Shown: positions 9,427 to 18,242, counted from the first letter of the stretch. The stretch is DNA of 40,632 nucleotides from Candidatus Zambryskibacteria bacterium RIFCSPHIGHO2_02_FULL_43_14 (GCA_001825315.1 MHVR01000003.1:1-40632), one strand, 5' to 3'. Numbers and translations are program-made. The notes: a model not told the origin generated them from the sequence alone.

Positions 9427-9816
9427 ATGCATTTACTATACTTAATACCTTTCTACGCTAAGTGGCATTATACCGAGGGTTTCCAAGATCTGTTTCGTAA
9501 TTGGCAAAGTTTTATTGTGTTCGTTCTCCATTTTTTCTCTTTAGGCCTTCTGATTCGTACCTGGTTTGTTCCTTTCGGACGGCTTGATGAAGAATATAAG
9601 AAAGGATTAAATGCGGAGACCTTCTTTGAGACGTTGGTAGCCAACACTTTAATGCGGGTGGTTGGATTTGTCTTAAGAACATTTGTGATTGTTATGGGAC
9701 TCTTCTCTCTGCTTGTTGTGGTGGCGTTCGGTCCGGTAGCATTTGTTTTATGGATCCTCGCACCACTCATCATCATATCTCTCTTCACCTTCGGCATGAC
9801 GAGCCTTCTACTTTAA
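9427..9816 (+). CDS. Small membrane protein of unknown function
   Basis: 129-aa ORF with several hydrophobic segments, 6 nt upstream of the Clp-like gene. Confidence 0.7.
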   Translation: MHLLYLIPFYAKWHYTEGFQDLFRNWQSFIVFVLHFFSLGLLIRTWFVPFGRLDEEYKKGLNAETFFETLVANTLMRVVGFVLRTFVIVMGLFSLLVVVAFGPVAFVLWILAPLIIISLFTFGMTSLLL

Positions 9817-9822
9817 AAATTT

Positions 9823-12219
9823 ATGGATTATAAAGAATTAAAGAAAAGTTTGGCTCCGTGGAAGCCTGTTTACGCGCTTGAGTTCGCCTTGCCGCGCCGT
9901 TTCCGTCGTGTCGCAAAAACGGTCCTATTTCCCTTGTCGTTGATTGTTTTGGCAGCGGCTACAGCCGCGTTCTTTAGCCTATTGCCTGTAGCTTACGGCA
10001 AATTAGCGGGTTTGTGCCTGATCTTTTTCTCGCTTTGGCTTGTGTTCTTTTTGCTTGACTGTTTCTACTACTCTTACTACTTTAAGCGTTCAAAAGAGGC
10101 CGGCAGATTTGCCTTCGAACTTGCTCTGATAATTTTCGGCTCGCCGAGAAATGATGTTACTTATGGATTCTTCTCTTCCAACTTGGGGCAAGAAATTCTT
10201 TGGCGATGTGGTATAGATCGGAAGTCTCAAGTAAATTTTCTGGCAAATAGGAAAGCTATGCTCTCGGAGAATCAATTTAAATTATCTAAAAACCGTTCCG
10301 TTTTCAATGCTTATTTACGTGGATTATGGGGTTCTGATGCTGAATTTAAAGATTTCATTCTCACTCATTATGTAACCGAAGAAGAATTTCTTGGAGCTGG
10401 AACGTGGACTGCGTCGATAATGTTTGATGCTTTGAAATTGAAGAGATGGTGGGATAAGGAAAATCTTCTGAAAACAGATTCCCTAGGTCGGGATTGGTCT
10501 TACGGGATGTCATACTCTTTGATGAAATACGCACGTCCACTTAGGATGTCCGGCTCAATAGTCGACGAAGGATATCATGCCGAAGAAGCGAAGCTTCTGG
10601 ATGTGGTTTTGGCACGTTCGCGTGAAGCCAATGCTCTTCTCGTTGGCGAGGATGGAGTAGGGAAAATGGAAGTGCTTGAAGAACTCCACCGACTAATCCA
10701 GAAAGGTGAATCATCCGATGTGTTGAAAGGTAAGCAATTTTGGGTTTTCGAAATATCTCTTTTATCTGCTGCTACAAGCGATGGTCAGATTTTTGAACGC
10801 GAATTAATCAAGGTGTTAAAAGAATCCGAAAGAGCCGGGAATATAATATTTGTCATACCGAATCTGTCTGTGTTTCTTAATACTGGTAATAGTTATGGAA
10901 TTTCTACGCTCTCTCTATTAACTCCTTTCCTTTCTTCTTCAGAGATGCAGATTGTCGGTATTTCAAGTACCGATGAATATCAACGTCTACTTGAACCTCT
11001 AGGCGACATTAAACAGCATTTTGAAAAATTAACTGTCCAGCCGGTTGATGAAAACATCTTGGTGAAAATGTTGGAGTCGGAAGTCATTCATCTGGAAAAC
11101 CAAGTTGGAATCACTATCTCGTATCCGGCGGTGTCCGAAGCGGTCGTTGCGGCCAAGAGATATTTCGTAAACAAACCAGTAGCCGATGCCACCATAGACC
11201 TCCTAGTTGAATCGGTGGCTAAAGCGAAGAAAGATAAAGATTTAATCGTCGATAAGGAAGATGTGCTCTCCGCTGTTAAGTCAAAGACCGGCATACCAAC
11301 AGGAGAAGTAAAGAAAGATGAAAAGGATAGGCTTCTAAATCTTGAGACTTTACTTCAAGAGAGAATTGTTGGCCAAAGTGAAGCAGTCTCGATGGTAAGC
11401 AATGCCATCAGGCGCGCCCGGTCCGGTATAGGGAATCCATTGAGACCTGCCGGCTCATTTTTATTTCTGGGTCCTACCGGAGTCGGCAAGACGGAGACAG
11501 CTAAAGCTTTGGGAGAAATATTTTTCGGCGAGACTTCGAAAATGCTTCGTCTCGATATGTCCGAATACAATGCTCCGGATTCACTAAATAGATTGATCGG
11601 TTCATTCGAGACAAATACGCCTGGAACCTTAGTAACTTTGCTTCGAGAAAATCCCTACGGCGTACTGCTTCTGGATGAATTTGAGAAAACGGATTCTAGA
11701 GTTCTTGATTTATTCTTACAAGTTATAGATGAAGGAATTTTTTCCGATATGCGCGGCGAAAAGGTCAGCGCCAGAAACGTCATTATTGTCGCAACTTCTA
11801 ATGCCGCGAGTGACATTATTTTTCGATATCTCGAGTCGGGCAAAGATTTGTCAGCTGTCCACGACACGGTCATTGACGAAATTATTAATAGAGGAATTTT
11901 CAAACCGGAGTTGCTGAACCGGTTTGACGGGGTGGTGCTGTTCCATCCTCTCGATGAGAAAGCTTTGCGAGAAGTTTCTTCGCGTTTATTGTCTCATTTG
12001 ATTAAGCGTCTGAAAGAAAAAGGCGTCACTCTTAAAATTAGTGACTCTTTAATATCTTTTTTGACCAAAAAAGGTATGGACCCGAAATTTGGTGCCCGTC
12101 CGCTCAATCGTGTCATTCAGGAAACAGTTGAACAAGCCATTGCCAAGAAGATGATCTCCGGCGAAATAAGTTCGGGTTCGGAAATTGAACTGACGGAGAA
12201 TGATCTGGGACAAACTTGA
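9823..12219 (+). CDS. Membrane-anchored Clp/Hsp100-type AAA+ ATPase with degenerate first AAA domain
   Basis: Two N-terminal hydrophobic segments; D2 has GPTGVGKTETAKALGE, VLLLDEFEKTDSRVLDLFLQVIDEG, ATSNA and FKPELLNRFD. D1 has only GEDGVGKM and IIFVIPNL. Confidence 0.85.
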   Translation: MDYKELKKSLAPWKPVYALEFALPRRFRRVAKTVLFPLSLIVLAAATAAFFSLLPVAYGKLAGLCLIFFSLWLVFFLLDCFYYSYYFKRSKEAGRFAFELALIIFGSPRNDVTYGFFSSNLGQEILWRCGIDRKSQVNFLANRKAMLSENQFKLSKNRSVFNAYLRGLWGSDAEFKDFILTHYVTEEEFLGAGTWTASIMFDALKLKRWWDKENLLKTDSLGRDWSYGMSYSLMKYARPLRMSGSIVDEGYHAEEAKLLDVVLARSREANALLVGEDGVGKMEVLEELHRLIQKGESSDVLKGKQFWVFEISLLSAATSDGQIFERELIKVLKESERAGNIIFVIPNLSVFLNTGNSYGISTLSLLTPFLSSSEMQIVGISSTDEYQRLLEPLGDIKQHFEKLTVQPVDENILVKMLESEVIHLENQVGITISYPAVSEAVVAAKRYFVNKPVADATIDLLVESVAKAKKDKDLIVDKEDVLSAVKSKTGIPTGEVKKDEKDRLLNLETLLQERIVGQSEAVSMVSNAIRRARSGIGNPLRPAGSFLFLGPTGVGKTETAKALGEIFFGETSKMLRLDMSEYNAPDSLNRLIGSFETNTPGTLVTLLRENPYGVLLLDEFEKTDSRVLDLFLQVIDEGIFSDMRGEKVSARNVIIVATSNAASDIIFRYLESGKDLSAVHDTVIDEIINRGIFKPELLNRFDGVVLFHPLDEKALREVSSRLLSHLIKRLKEKGVTLKISDSLISFLTKKGMDPKFGARPLNRVIQETVEQAIAKKMISGEISSGSEIELTENDLGQT

Positions 12220-13168
12220 GAAGCCGATAATGGCTCTGGCTCCCATCGCCGATGTTACAGATGCGGCTTTTCGCCGCATTATTGCCAAGTACAGCAAAGT
12301 GCCTAACGGCACTCCTTACGTAACGTGGACTGAATTCACTTCCGCCGACGGCTTAGTGCTTGCGCCGGCGGAAGGTAGGAAGAAACTTTTAAAAAATCTT
12401 GAATACAGCGAGTCGGAACGGCCAATCGTGGCGCAATTCTTCACCTCTTCTCCGGAAAATATGAAAAAAGCTGCTAAACTTGCTTTGGAGCTTGGCTTCG
12501 ACGGCGTAGATATCAATATGGGTTGCCCAGACAGAAGTGTTGAGAAGCAAGGCGCGGGCGCTTCACTCATGAAGAATATCGAATTGGCGAGAGAACTTGT
12601 TCGGGCAGCTAAAAAGGGAGCGGGAATATTGCCGGTTTCCATTAAAATTCGTACAGGTTACAACAAGCCAGAACTTGAGAAGTGGTTGCCAGAAATTCTG
12701 GAAGAAGAAGTGGCCGTGGTCGCTATCCACGCTCGTACTAGAAAAGAAATGTCCAAGGCGCCGGCCCGGTGGGAATATGTTATGCGCGCAGTGAAAATTC
12801 GAAACGCTTCTGGCAAAAACACTCTTATATTGGGTAATGGCGATGTCAAAAACTTAGAAGAAGCAAATATGCGAATCATAGAAACTGGTTGCAACGGAGT
12901 AATGCTCGGTCGCGCCATCTTCGGCAATCCGTGGCTTTTTTCTGGACAACCCAAGCCTCCAGTGGAAGAAAGGTTGCGAGTGCTAGTCGAACATGCAAAG
13001 TTATTTGAAGAGTTATTCGACGGACATAAGAATTTCACCGTCATGAAAAAACATTTCAAGGCGTACGTTGCTGACTTCGATGGAGCAGGGGATTTGCGCG
13101 CGAGACTTATGGGTGCAAATAATACGAAAGAAGTAGAAAAAATCGTCTCTGATATACTATCCATATGA
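12200..13168 (+). CDS. dus: tRNA-dihydrouridine synthase
   Basis: MALAPIADVTDAAFRRII, DINMGCPDRSVEKQGAGASLM, SIKIRTGYNK, NGDVKNLEEA, GVMLGRAIFGNPW motifs. Confidence 0.95.
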   Translation: MIWDKLEKPIMALAPIADVTDAAFRRIIAKYSKVPNGTPYVTWTEFTSADGLVLAPAEGRKKLLKNLEYSESERPIVAQFFTSSPENMKKAAKLALELGFDGVDINMGCPDRSVEKQGAGASLMKNIELARELVRAAKKGAGILPVSIKIRTGYNKPELEKWLPEILEEEVAVVAIHARTRKEMSKAPARWEYVMRAVKIRNASGKNTLILGNGDVKNLEEANMRIIETGCNGVMLGRAIFGNPWLFSGQPKPPVEERLRVLVEHAKLFEELFDGHKNFTVMKKHFKAYVADFDGAGDLRARLMGANNTKEVEKIVSDILSI

Positions 13169-14190
13169 ATGTCCTCTACCGCAAATATCGCCCGCAAACT
13201 TTCAAAGATATCATTGGCCAAAGTCATATCGTTAAGGTTTTGGAAGGGGCTATTAAATTTGGCAATATTTCCCACGCCTATCTCTTCTCTGGACCGCGCG
13301 GCACGGGTAAGACCTCTATGGCAAGAATTCTCTCGCGTGAAGTTGGTACCTCGCCGAACGATCTGGTGGAAATGGATGCTGCCTCCAATCGCGGTATAGA
13401 CGATGTCCGCGAGATTCGGGAGTCGGTCAATACTCTACCGTTTGAGTCGCGTTACAAGGTCTACATCATTGACGAGGTGCACATGCTTACCAAGGATGCA
13501 TGGAATGCATTTCTCAAGACCCTAGAAGAGCCACCTCGGCATGTTATCTTCATCCTCGCGACAACAGAACTTGAAAAAGTGCCTGATACGGTCATCTCGC
13601 GTTGCCAAACTTTCCAATTCAAACAACCCAATCAGGCGACGCTTAAAGATTTCGCGCTTGCTATCGCGAAATTGGAGAGGACGAAACTTGAACCCGAGGC
13701 GGCAGAACTGGTGGCGCTTCTTGGCGACGGTTCCTTCCGCGACGCGCATGGTATTTTAGAAAAAGTTCTCTCGTCTACCAAAGGCAAGAATATTACCAGA
13801 CAAGAGATAGAACAAGCAACAGGCGCGCCCAAGGCAGAATTAGTGCGAGAGATTCTCGAGGCGCTGGTGGAGAAGAATATTGAAAAGGGGATGAAGGCAA
13901 TACAGCGCGCGGGGGAGGCAAATGCAGAGATGAAGCTCTTTGCCAAACTTATCTTGGAGCGTTTGCGTTTTCTATTTCTCCTGCGGCTTAAAGCGGGTAT
14001 GGATGACTATATTGTCGAGCGAGTTTCGGAAGATGACTTCAAATTTCTGAAAAATCTTGCAGACAAAGCTGGTCCAAGTCTGACCGCCGATGTACTCCTG
14101 CATTTTATTACCGCCTACGAAGACTCTGGTAGGACCAGTATTCCCGAACTTGCCCTTGAGCTTGCGTTGGCGGATTCTATTAAAAGTTAA
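13165..14190 (+). CDS. dnaX: DNA polymerase III gamma-type subunit (compact DnaX)
   Basis: LYRKYRPQTFKDIIGQSHIV, SGPRGTGKTSMARILSRE, DAASNRGIDDVREIRE, IIDEVHMLTKDAWNAFLKTLEEPP, ATTELEKVPDTVISRCQTF. Confidence 0.95.
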   Translation: MNVLYRKYRPQTFKDIIGQSHIVKVLEGAIKFGNISHAYLFSGPRGTGKTSMARILSREVGTSPNDLVEMDAASNRGIDDVREIRESVNTLPFESRYKVYIIDEVHMLTKDAWNAFLKTLEEPPRHVIFILATTELEKVPDTVISRCQTFQFKQPNQATLKDFALAIAKLERTKLEPEAAELVALLGDGSFRDAHGILEKVLSSTKGKNITRQEIEQATGAPKAELVREILEALVEKNIEKGMKAIQRAGEANAEMKLFAKLILERLRFLFLLRLKAGMDDYIVERVSEDDFKFLKNLADKAGPSLTADVLLHFITAYEDSGRTSIPELALELALADSIKS

Positions 14191-14543
14191 CGATAACCTT
14201 TTCTAAAAAAATCTAGGAATCCCCAGAGCGAAAGGATAAAAGTAGCGCCGACAGCAGTAAGATAAAAAGAAGCGTCAAATTCGGTTCTAAAGAAATATAG
14301 CCACGTTGCAGAAAAAAATCCGAGTAGTCCGACGGCAATATCCACAGCCACATTTACAGATGGTTCGATAATCTCAATAAAAAATTCAAATATTTCCCAT
14401 AGCACAAGTAAAACAATCGAATATATAGATGTCCAGAAAAAACTCAACCCTAACCAATAAAAGAATCCGCAGAGGATAAATCCGGATAAGAAGTGGACCA
14501 GGGACCACAAATCCAAATATTTCCCATGCTTCCAGATATCCAT
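14187..14543 (-). CDS. Hypothetical membrane protein
   Basis: 118-aa ORF with several TM-like segments (SGFILCGFFYWLGLSFFWTSIYSIVLLVLWEIFEFF), convergent with dnaX. Confidence 0.65.
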   Translation of the reverse strand: MDIWKHGKYLDLWSLVHFLSGFILCGFFYWLGLSFFWTSIYSIVLLVLWEIFEFFIEIIEPSVNVAVDIAVGLLGFFSATWLYFFRTEFDASFYLTAVGATFILSLWGFLDFFRKGYR

Positions 14544-14587
14544 AGTTGATTGCCAGTATACACTAATTTGAAAATTTAAGTTATTAT

Positions 14588-14611
14588 TCTAATGTTCTCA
14601 AGAATATTAGA
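14588..14611. promoter_or_regulatory. Operator-like near-palindrome upstream of wHTH regulator
   Basis: TCTAATGTTCTC|AAGAATATTAGA, 10 of 12 symmetric positions, just upstream of RBS AAAGGAG and ATG 14621. Confidence 0.5.
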
Positions 14612-14620
14612 GTAAAGGAG

Positions 14621-14890
14621 ATGAAAAAACCTAGACAATTGGAAAGAATAATAAAAGGGTTCGCAAACCATAGAAGGATTGAGATTTTAATGCTCTTGGA
14701 AAAGATGCCAGAACTTTCTCTTATTGAAATATCAGATGAGTTGTGCATCAATTTCAAAACTGGTTCGGAGCATATTCGCCGTCTGGCCATAGCGAGTTTG
14801 GTGATGAAAAGAAATGCGGGAAGTAGCGTGCGCCATGCCTTAACAAAGGATGGAAAACTTATTCTCAAGTTCTTAAGAACATTGGAATAG
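14621..14890 (+). CDS. ArsR-like winged-helix transcriptional regulator
   Basis: FANHRRIEILMLLEKMPELSLIEISDELCINFKTGSEHIRRLAIASLVMKRNAGSSVRHALTKDGKLIL. Confidence 0.75.
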   Translation: MKKPRQLERIIKGFANHRRIEILMLLEKMPELSLIEISDELCINFKTGSEHIRRLAIASLVMKRNAGSSVRHALTKDGKLILKFLRTLE

Positions 14891-14941
14891 AGATGGAGGG
14901 ATGGTGGCAGGAGAGACAAAATTTTGATAAATTAGAACCAT

Positions 14942-15015
14942 TGCCGGCTCGTCTAACGGTAGGACACGTCCCTTTGAAGGATGGTATTGGGGTTCGATTC
15001 CCTGGCCGGCAGCCA
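14942..15015 (+). tRNA. tRNA-Gln (anticodon TTG), CCA encoded
   Basis: 7-bp acceptor TGCCGGC/GCCGGCA, D arm GTCT-AACGGTA-GGAC, anticodon arm CGTCC-CTTTGAA-GGATG, T-loop TTCGATT, then G + CCA. Confidence 0.92.
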
Positions 15016-15076
15016 ACTCGTGCGGCGCTCGAAAAGCGTCGATGCAATACTTTCTAAAATTTGCATAGAGCGAAAT

Positions 15077-16042
15077 ATGATCCCAATTCAAAACTCAAAA
15101 CAGAAGATTATTATCGCGATTTCTTTGTTTGGGTTAATAATCCTTGGTCTTTTGGTTTGGTATTTAAAGCAACCTCAAGGAATACCAAATCAAATCCGAG
15201 AATTAACGGTGGAAGAAATAAATGCCAACTTAGATGCGAATACTCAAGCTATGGCTTCCAGTTCTTCTGATTTCGCTCGTCGTATGGCTATAAATGAATT
15301 GCCAGACATTGGCAATTTCAGCAACTATAAAAAGGATGATAATTATGTATATTTTGGAACCGACATCGTTGTAGGAGCTGACCCAAAAACTTTTGAAATA
15401 ATTGACGACCAATTTGCGAAGGATAAAGCCCATGTGTATTACAAAGGGGATATGTTGGAGGATTCGGATTCAGGCACATTTGTTGTCGGCGAAATTCCTA
15501 AAGATAGATTTAACGTCTATTTGTTTTTAATTTGCGAAGATAATATTTGGGATCAGTGCTATAGGAAAGTCGAAGGTGCAGATCCGGCAACGCTCGAGCT
15601 GTTTGTGGGTGGTCTCTACAAAGATAAACTCCATATTTTCTCTGGTACAGAAATGATTCCAAATGCTGATATTGCTACTTTTGCCCTGCATGATGGAGGC
15701 AAGTATGGATATAGTTATTGGTATGATAAGAATTACATTTTTGTGAGGATATATGACGGTATTGGAGTGATAAAAGAAAAATGCAACAATCTCGACCGCA
15801 TCGCTGGCAATTATCTTAAATGCGATGACAAGGTATATTATGAGGACAAGTTTCTTGTCGGTGCCGATGTAAACACGATGATTCCTGTGGGAGTGACCGC
15901 CAATTATGCCAAAGATTCAAAGACTGTTTATTTTGATGGAGAAATTGTAGTAGGGGCAGATGCGGCAACGTTTAATATAGGAGATGGAATTAATGCGAAA
16001 GACAAAAATTACACCTATAAATTCGGGAAAAGAGTCGAATAA
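15077..16042 (+). CDS. DKNYY-type repeat membrane/secreted protein
   Basis: Start moved from 14981 (inside the tRNA) to ATG 15077. TM at N-terminus, then repeats such as YKKDDNYVYFGTDIVVGADPKTFEII, FAKDKAHVYYKGDMLEDSD, YAKDSKTVYFDGEIVVGADAATF. Confidence 0.8.
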   Translation: MIPIQNSKQKIIIAISLFGLIILGLLVWYLKQPQGIPNQIRELTVEEINANLDANTQAMASSSSDFARRMAINELPDIGNFSNYKKDDNYVYFGTDIVVGADPKTFEIIDDQFAKDKAHVYYKGDMLEDSDSGTFVVGEIPKDRFNVYLFLICEDNIWDQCYRKVEGADPATLELFVGGLYKDKLHIFSGTEMIPNADIATFALHDGGKYGYSYWYDKNYIFVRIYDGIGVIKEKCNNLDRIAGNYLKCDDKVYYEDKFLVGADVNTMIPVGVTANYAKDSKTVYFDGEIVVGADAATFNIGDGINAKDKNYTYKFGKRVE

Positions 16043-16044
16043 AC

Positions 16045-16248
16045 ATGAAATTACACAAGATCAGGACTGGAAATAGGGAAGATTTAGAGGATAAAAAGTA
16101 CACTTTGAGTATTGGAGTAAGTCTTGGTAACAAATGGTTTACCATCGAAAATATTATAGATCTGATCAGATGGTCTCTTCCTCGTACCAAATATGATTTA
16201 GTTGTATATGTTGGCGATTCTATACATGCAATAAATCTTGTGGGGTAA
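16045..16248 (+). pseudogene. N-terminal fragment resembling a tRNA-dependent cyclodipeptide synthase, truncated by an insertion
   Basis: YTLSIGVSLGNKWFTIENIIDLIRWSLPRTKYDLVVYVGDSIHAINL resembles the CDPS N-terminal catalytic-Ser region (AlbC-type G[IV]SxGNxxF...W...D.VVYV.D..H). The TAA at 16246-16248 lies inside the inverted repeat of the inserted element. Confidence 0.65.
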
Positions 16249-16618
16249 AAGGTGTCAGGAACCTTTATTTTGTATAACTGTATGTTAGTGTAGATTCATG
16301 GGAAGACCTCATAGAACTGACATCGGTGGATATGTGTATCATGTATTAAACCGAGCTAATGCGCGAATAGTCACAAACAATAGATTATGGGCATGTATAT
16401 CAAGGGAGATATAAATCTTTTTTAGTGTAAGAGGATTCATATTTGTGGGCATTACTGGCTTATGTTGAAAGAAATGCGTTACGAGCCAAATTAGTGAAAT
16501 TTCCCAAATCCATGGCGCTTTCTTTCGATAACGAAACCTATACTGCCAAAAAATTTGGGTTAGAGATAACAGAAAGAAAAAGAGGCAGACTAAAGAAAGG
16601 TTCCTGACACCTTTTACC
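16244..16618 (+). mobile_element. Internally deleted RAYT/REP element, about 375 bp, with 23-bp inverted repeats
   Basis: Left GGTAAAAGGTGTCAGGAACCTTT (16244-16266), right exact reverse complement AAAGGTTCCTGACACCTTTTACC (16596-16618), enclosing RAYT N- and C-terminal remnants. Confidence 0.85.
16298..16606 (+). pseudogene. Degenerate REP-associated tyrosine transposase (central part incl. HUH motif lost, plus in-frame stop)
   Basis: N-terminal MGRPHRTDIGGYVYHVLNRANARI joined in another frame to HVYQGRYKSFLV*EDSYLWALLAYVERNALRAKLV...FGLEITERKRGRLKKGS*. Confidence 0.85.
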
Positions 16619-16634
16619 TAATGGGCTCAGCCAG

Positions 16635-16790
16635 TTGAGAAGTGTGTTTGTTGGCGGTCCACAAAAACTAAAATATCAGTATAGATTTAAAGGTTTAGTT
16701 ATGACTGATTCAGAGTTTAAATTCTTTAAATTATTAAAGGATATTATACAAGAAAGTTATAATATTTTTCCTCAGATACACCTTTTACCC
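16635..16790 (+). pseudogene. Fragment resembling a DUF2726-type protein
   Basis: YQYRFKGLVMTDSEFKFFKLLKDIIQESYNIFPQIHLLP resembles the DUF2726 N-terminal pattern LLTxxExxFFxxLxxAxxxxYxVFPQVxL; the rest of the domain is absent. Confidence 0.45.
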
Positions 16791-16819
16791 CCGTGTGATT
16801 TTTTTGTTATAATGCTCTT

Positions 16820-17146
16820 ATGAGGCTCGGCATCATCCTACAATCCAACAAACCAGAACACGCATGGAACACGTTCCGTTTGGGTATCACCTCGCTGAAA
16901 GCAGGGCATCGGGTAGAAATCTTTTTGATGAGCGAAGGGTCGGAACTTGACTCTGTCCCGGACACCAAAGATTTTGATGTTTCGGTAAAAGTGGCGGAAT
17001 TTAAGGGACTGAAAGGAGAAATCTATGCCTGCGAAAGCTGTCTCAAGGTGCGGGGTAAGAGCGAAAGTAAAGTATGTCCCGTTTCCACGATGGCTGATTT
17101 GCTCAAAATGGTCGAGAATTCGGATAAAGTTTTAGTTTTTGGCTAA
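16820..17146 (+). CDS. DsrE-like small protein
   Basis: MRLGIILQSNKPEHAWNTFRLGITSLKAGHRVEIFLMSEGSELD...YACESCLKVRG...VCPVSTMADLLKMVENSDKVLVFG. Confidence 0.75.
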   Translation: MRLGIILQSNKPEHAWNTFRLGITSLKAGHRVEIFLMSEGSELDSVPDTKDFDVSVKVAEFKGLKGEIYACESCLKVRGKSESKVCPVSTMADLLKMVENSDKVLVFG

Positions 17147-17156
17147 CTTAATAAAT

Positions 17157-17846
17157 ATGAAAAAACTTATTTTCACAATTTTTGCAATAGTCATCATTGG
17201 CTCATTCGCCACAAGCGCAAACGCTCAAATGATGGGCGGATTTTCCAATTCCTCAGTGGATTGGGAAGAAGTAGTTGAGCACACCGTCCGCGAAGAACAA
17301 GAAGGCAAAGAGCTTTGGAACAAGCTCCAAGCCAAAGAAGTTGTTTGCGCCGATATAAACGATGAGCAGTATGGAGTCCTTGGCGAGTATTTTATGGGTC
17401 AAATGGCCGGAGATTCTCACGCCGCGATGAACGCCATGATGATTCAGGCTCATGGCGAAGATGGCGAGGAGCAAATTCATATCGTCATGGGTAAACGGCT
17501 TTCCGGTTGCGACACCTCGGCGGCGTTCCCCGCAATCAGCGGTGGCTGGATGCCGATGATGAATATAATGTGGGGAGGGTGGACGTCTCCTTTTAGCAAT
17601 AATTCAACAAATAATATGATGAATTTTGGATTCGGGCCTTTCGGTGGCTTCGGTTGGATTTTCATGATTCTCTGGTGGGTCTTGATAATCTCGGGCATTG
17701 TCGCGCTTATTAAATGGCTTACGAGCCAATCTCGTAGCGGTGATAATCGGGGAAAATCCGCACTTGATGTACTGAAAGAACGCTATGCAAAAGGCGAAAT
17801 AGACAAGAAGGAATTCGAGGAAAAGAAAAGGGATTTGGATATATAA
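17157..17846 (+). CDS. Membrane protein with signal peptide, Met/Gly-rich segment and C-terminal SHOCT domain
   Basis: ATG 17157 gives a clean signal peptide MKKLIFTIFAIVIIGSFATSANAQ; C-terminus ALDVLKERYAKGEIDKKEFEEKKRDL is SHOCT-like. Confidence 0.8.
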   Translation: MKKLIFTIFAIVIIGSFATSANAQMMGGFSNSSVDWEEVVEHTVREEQEGKELWNKLQAKEVVCADINDEQYGVLGEYFMGQMAGDSHAAMNAMMIQAHGEDGEEQIHIVMGKRLSGCDTSAAFPAISGGWMPMMNIMWGGWTSPFSNNSTNNMMNFGFGPFGGFGWIFMILWWVLIISGIVALIKWLTSQSRSGDNRGKSALDVLKERYAKGEIDKKEFEEKKRDLDI

Positions 17847-17986
17847 CAGAGTTTCTCCTTTGTTTGGTTTTTAAGTTTTTTGCGCTATAATTAGAAGCGC
17901 TATGATTCAAAATTATATTGAGAATCATCTGAATGAAACTCGGTACAAAATGGTTAGGATAGAACTTAAATAAATATTAAACAGTA

Positions 17987-18193
17987 ATGAATCAAGATAT
18001 TCACAAAAAATTTTCTGGTCATTTGTGTAGTAAATGTGGAGGCTCTGCACCCGGATGGAAGTGCCCGGCCTGTGGTGCGATGTCTGCAGTTTTTGATTCC
18101 ACACACGCTCTTAGTTGTCCAGCGAAAGGCAAAATTGAAGCTCAATGTCAAAAGTGCAGTGAAGCGGAATCAAAATGTACTTGTATAGTTTAG
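17987..18193 (+). CDS. Small Cys-rich (zinc-ribbon-like) protein
   Basis: 68 aa with CSKCGGSAPGWKCPACG ... CQKCSEAESKCTC. Confidence 0.6.
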   Translation: MNQDIHKKFSGHLCSKCGGSAPGWKCPACGAMSAVFDSTHALSCPAKGKIEAQCQKCSEAESKCTCIV

Positions 18194-18242
18194 ACAGATA
18201 TCTTAAATAATGTCTCCAGATTAAAGTGTCGGACCATGTATA

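Noticed and set aside
12658-13275. Antisense ORF 205 aa across the dus/dnaX junction
   Set aside because: Opposes two strongly supported genes and shows no family motif.
14981-15076. N-terminal 32 codons of the listed 14981-16042 ORF
   Set aside because: They overlap the 3' half of tRNA-Gln(TTG) and translate tRNA sequence; ATG 15077 followed by a TM segment is a better start.
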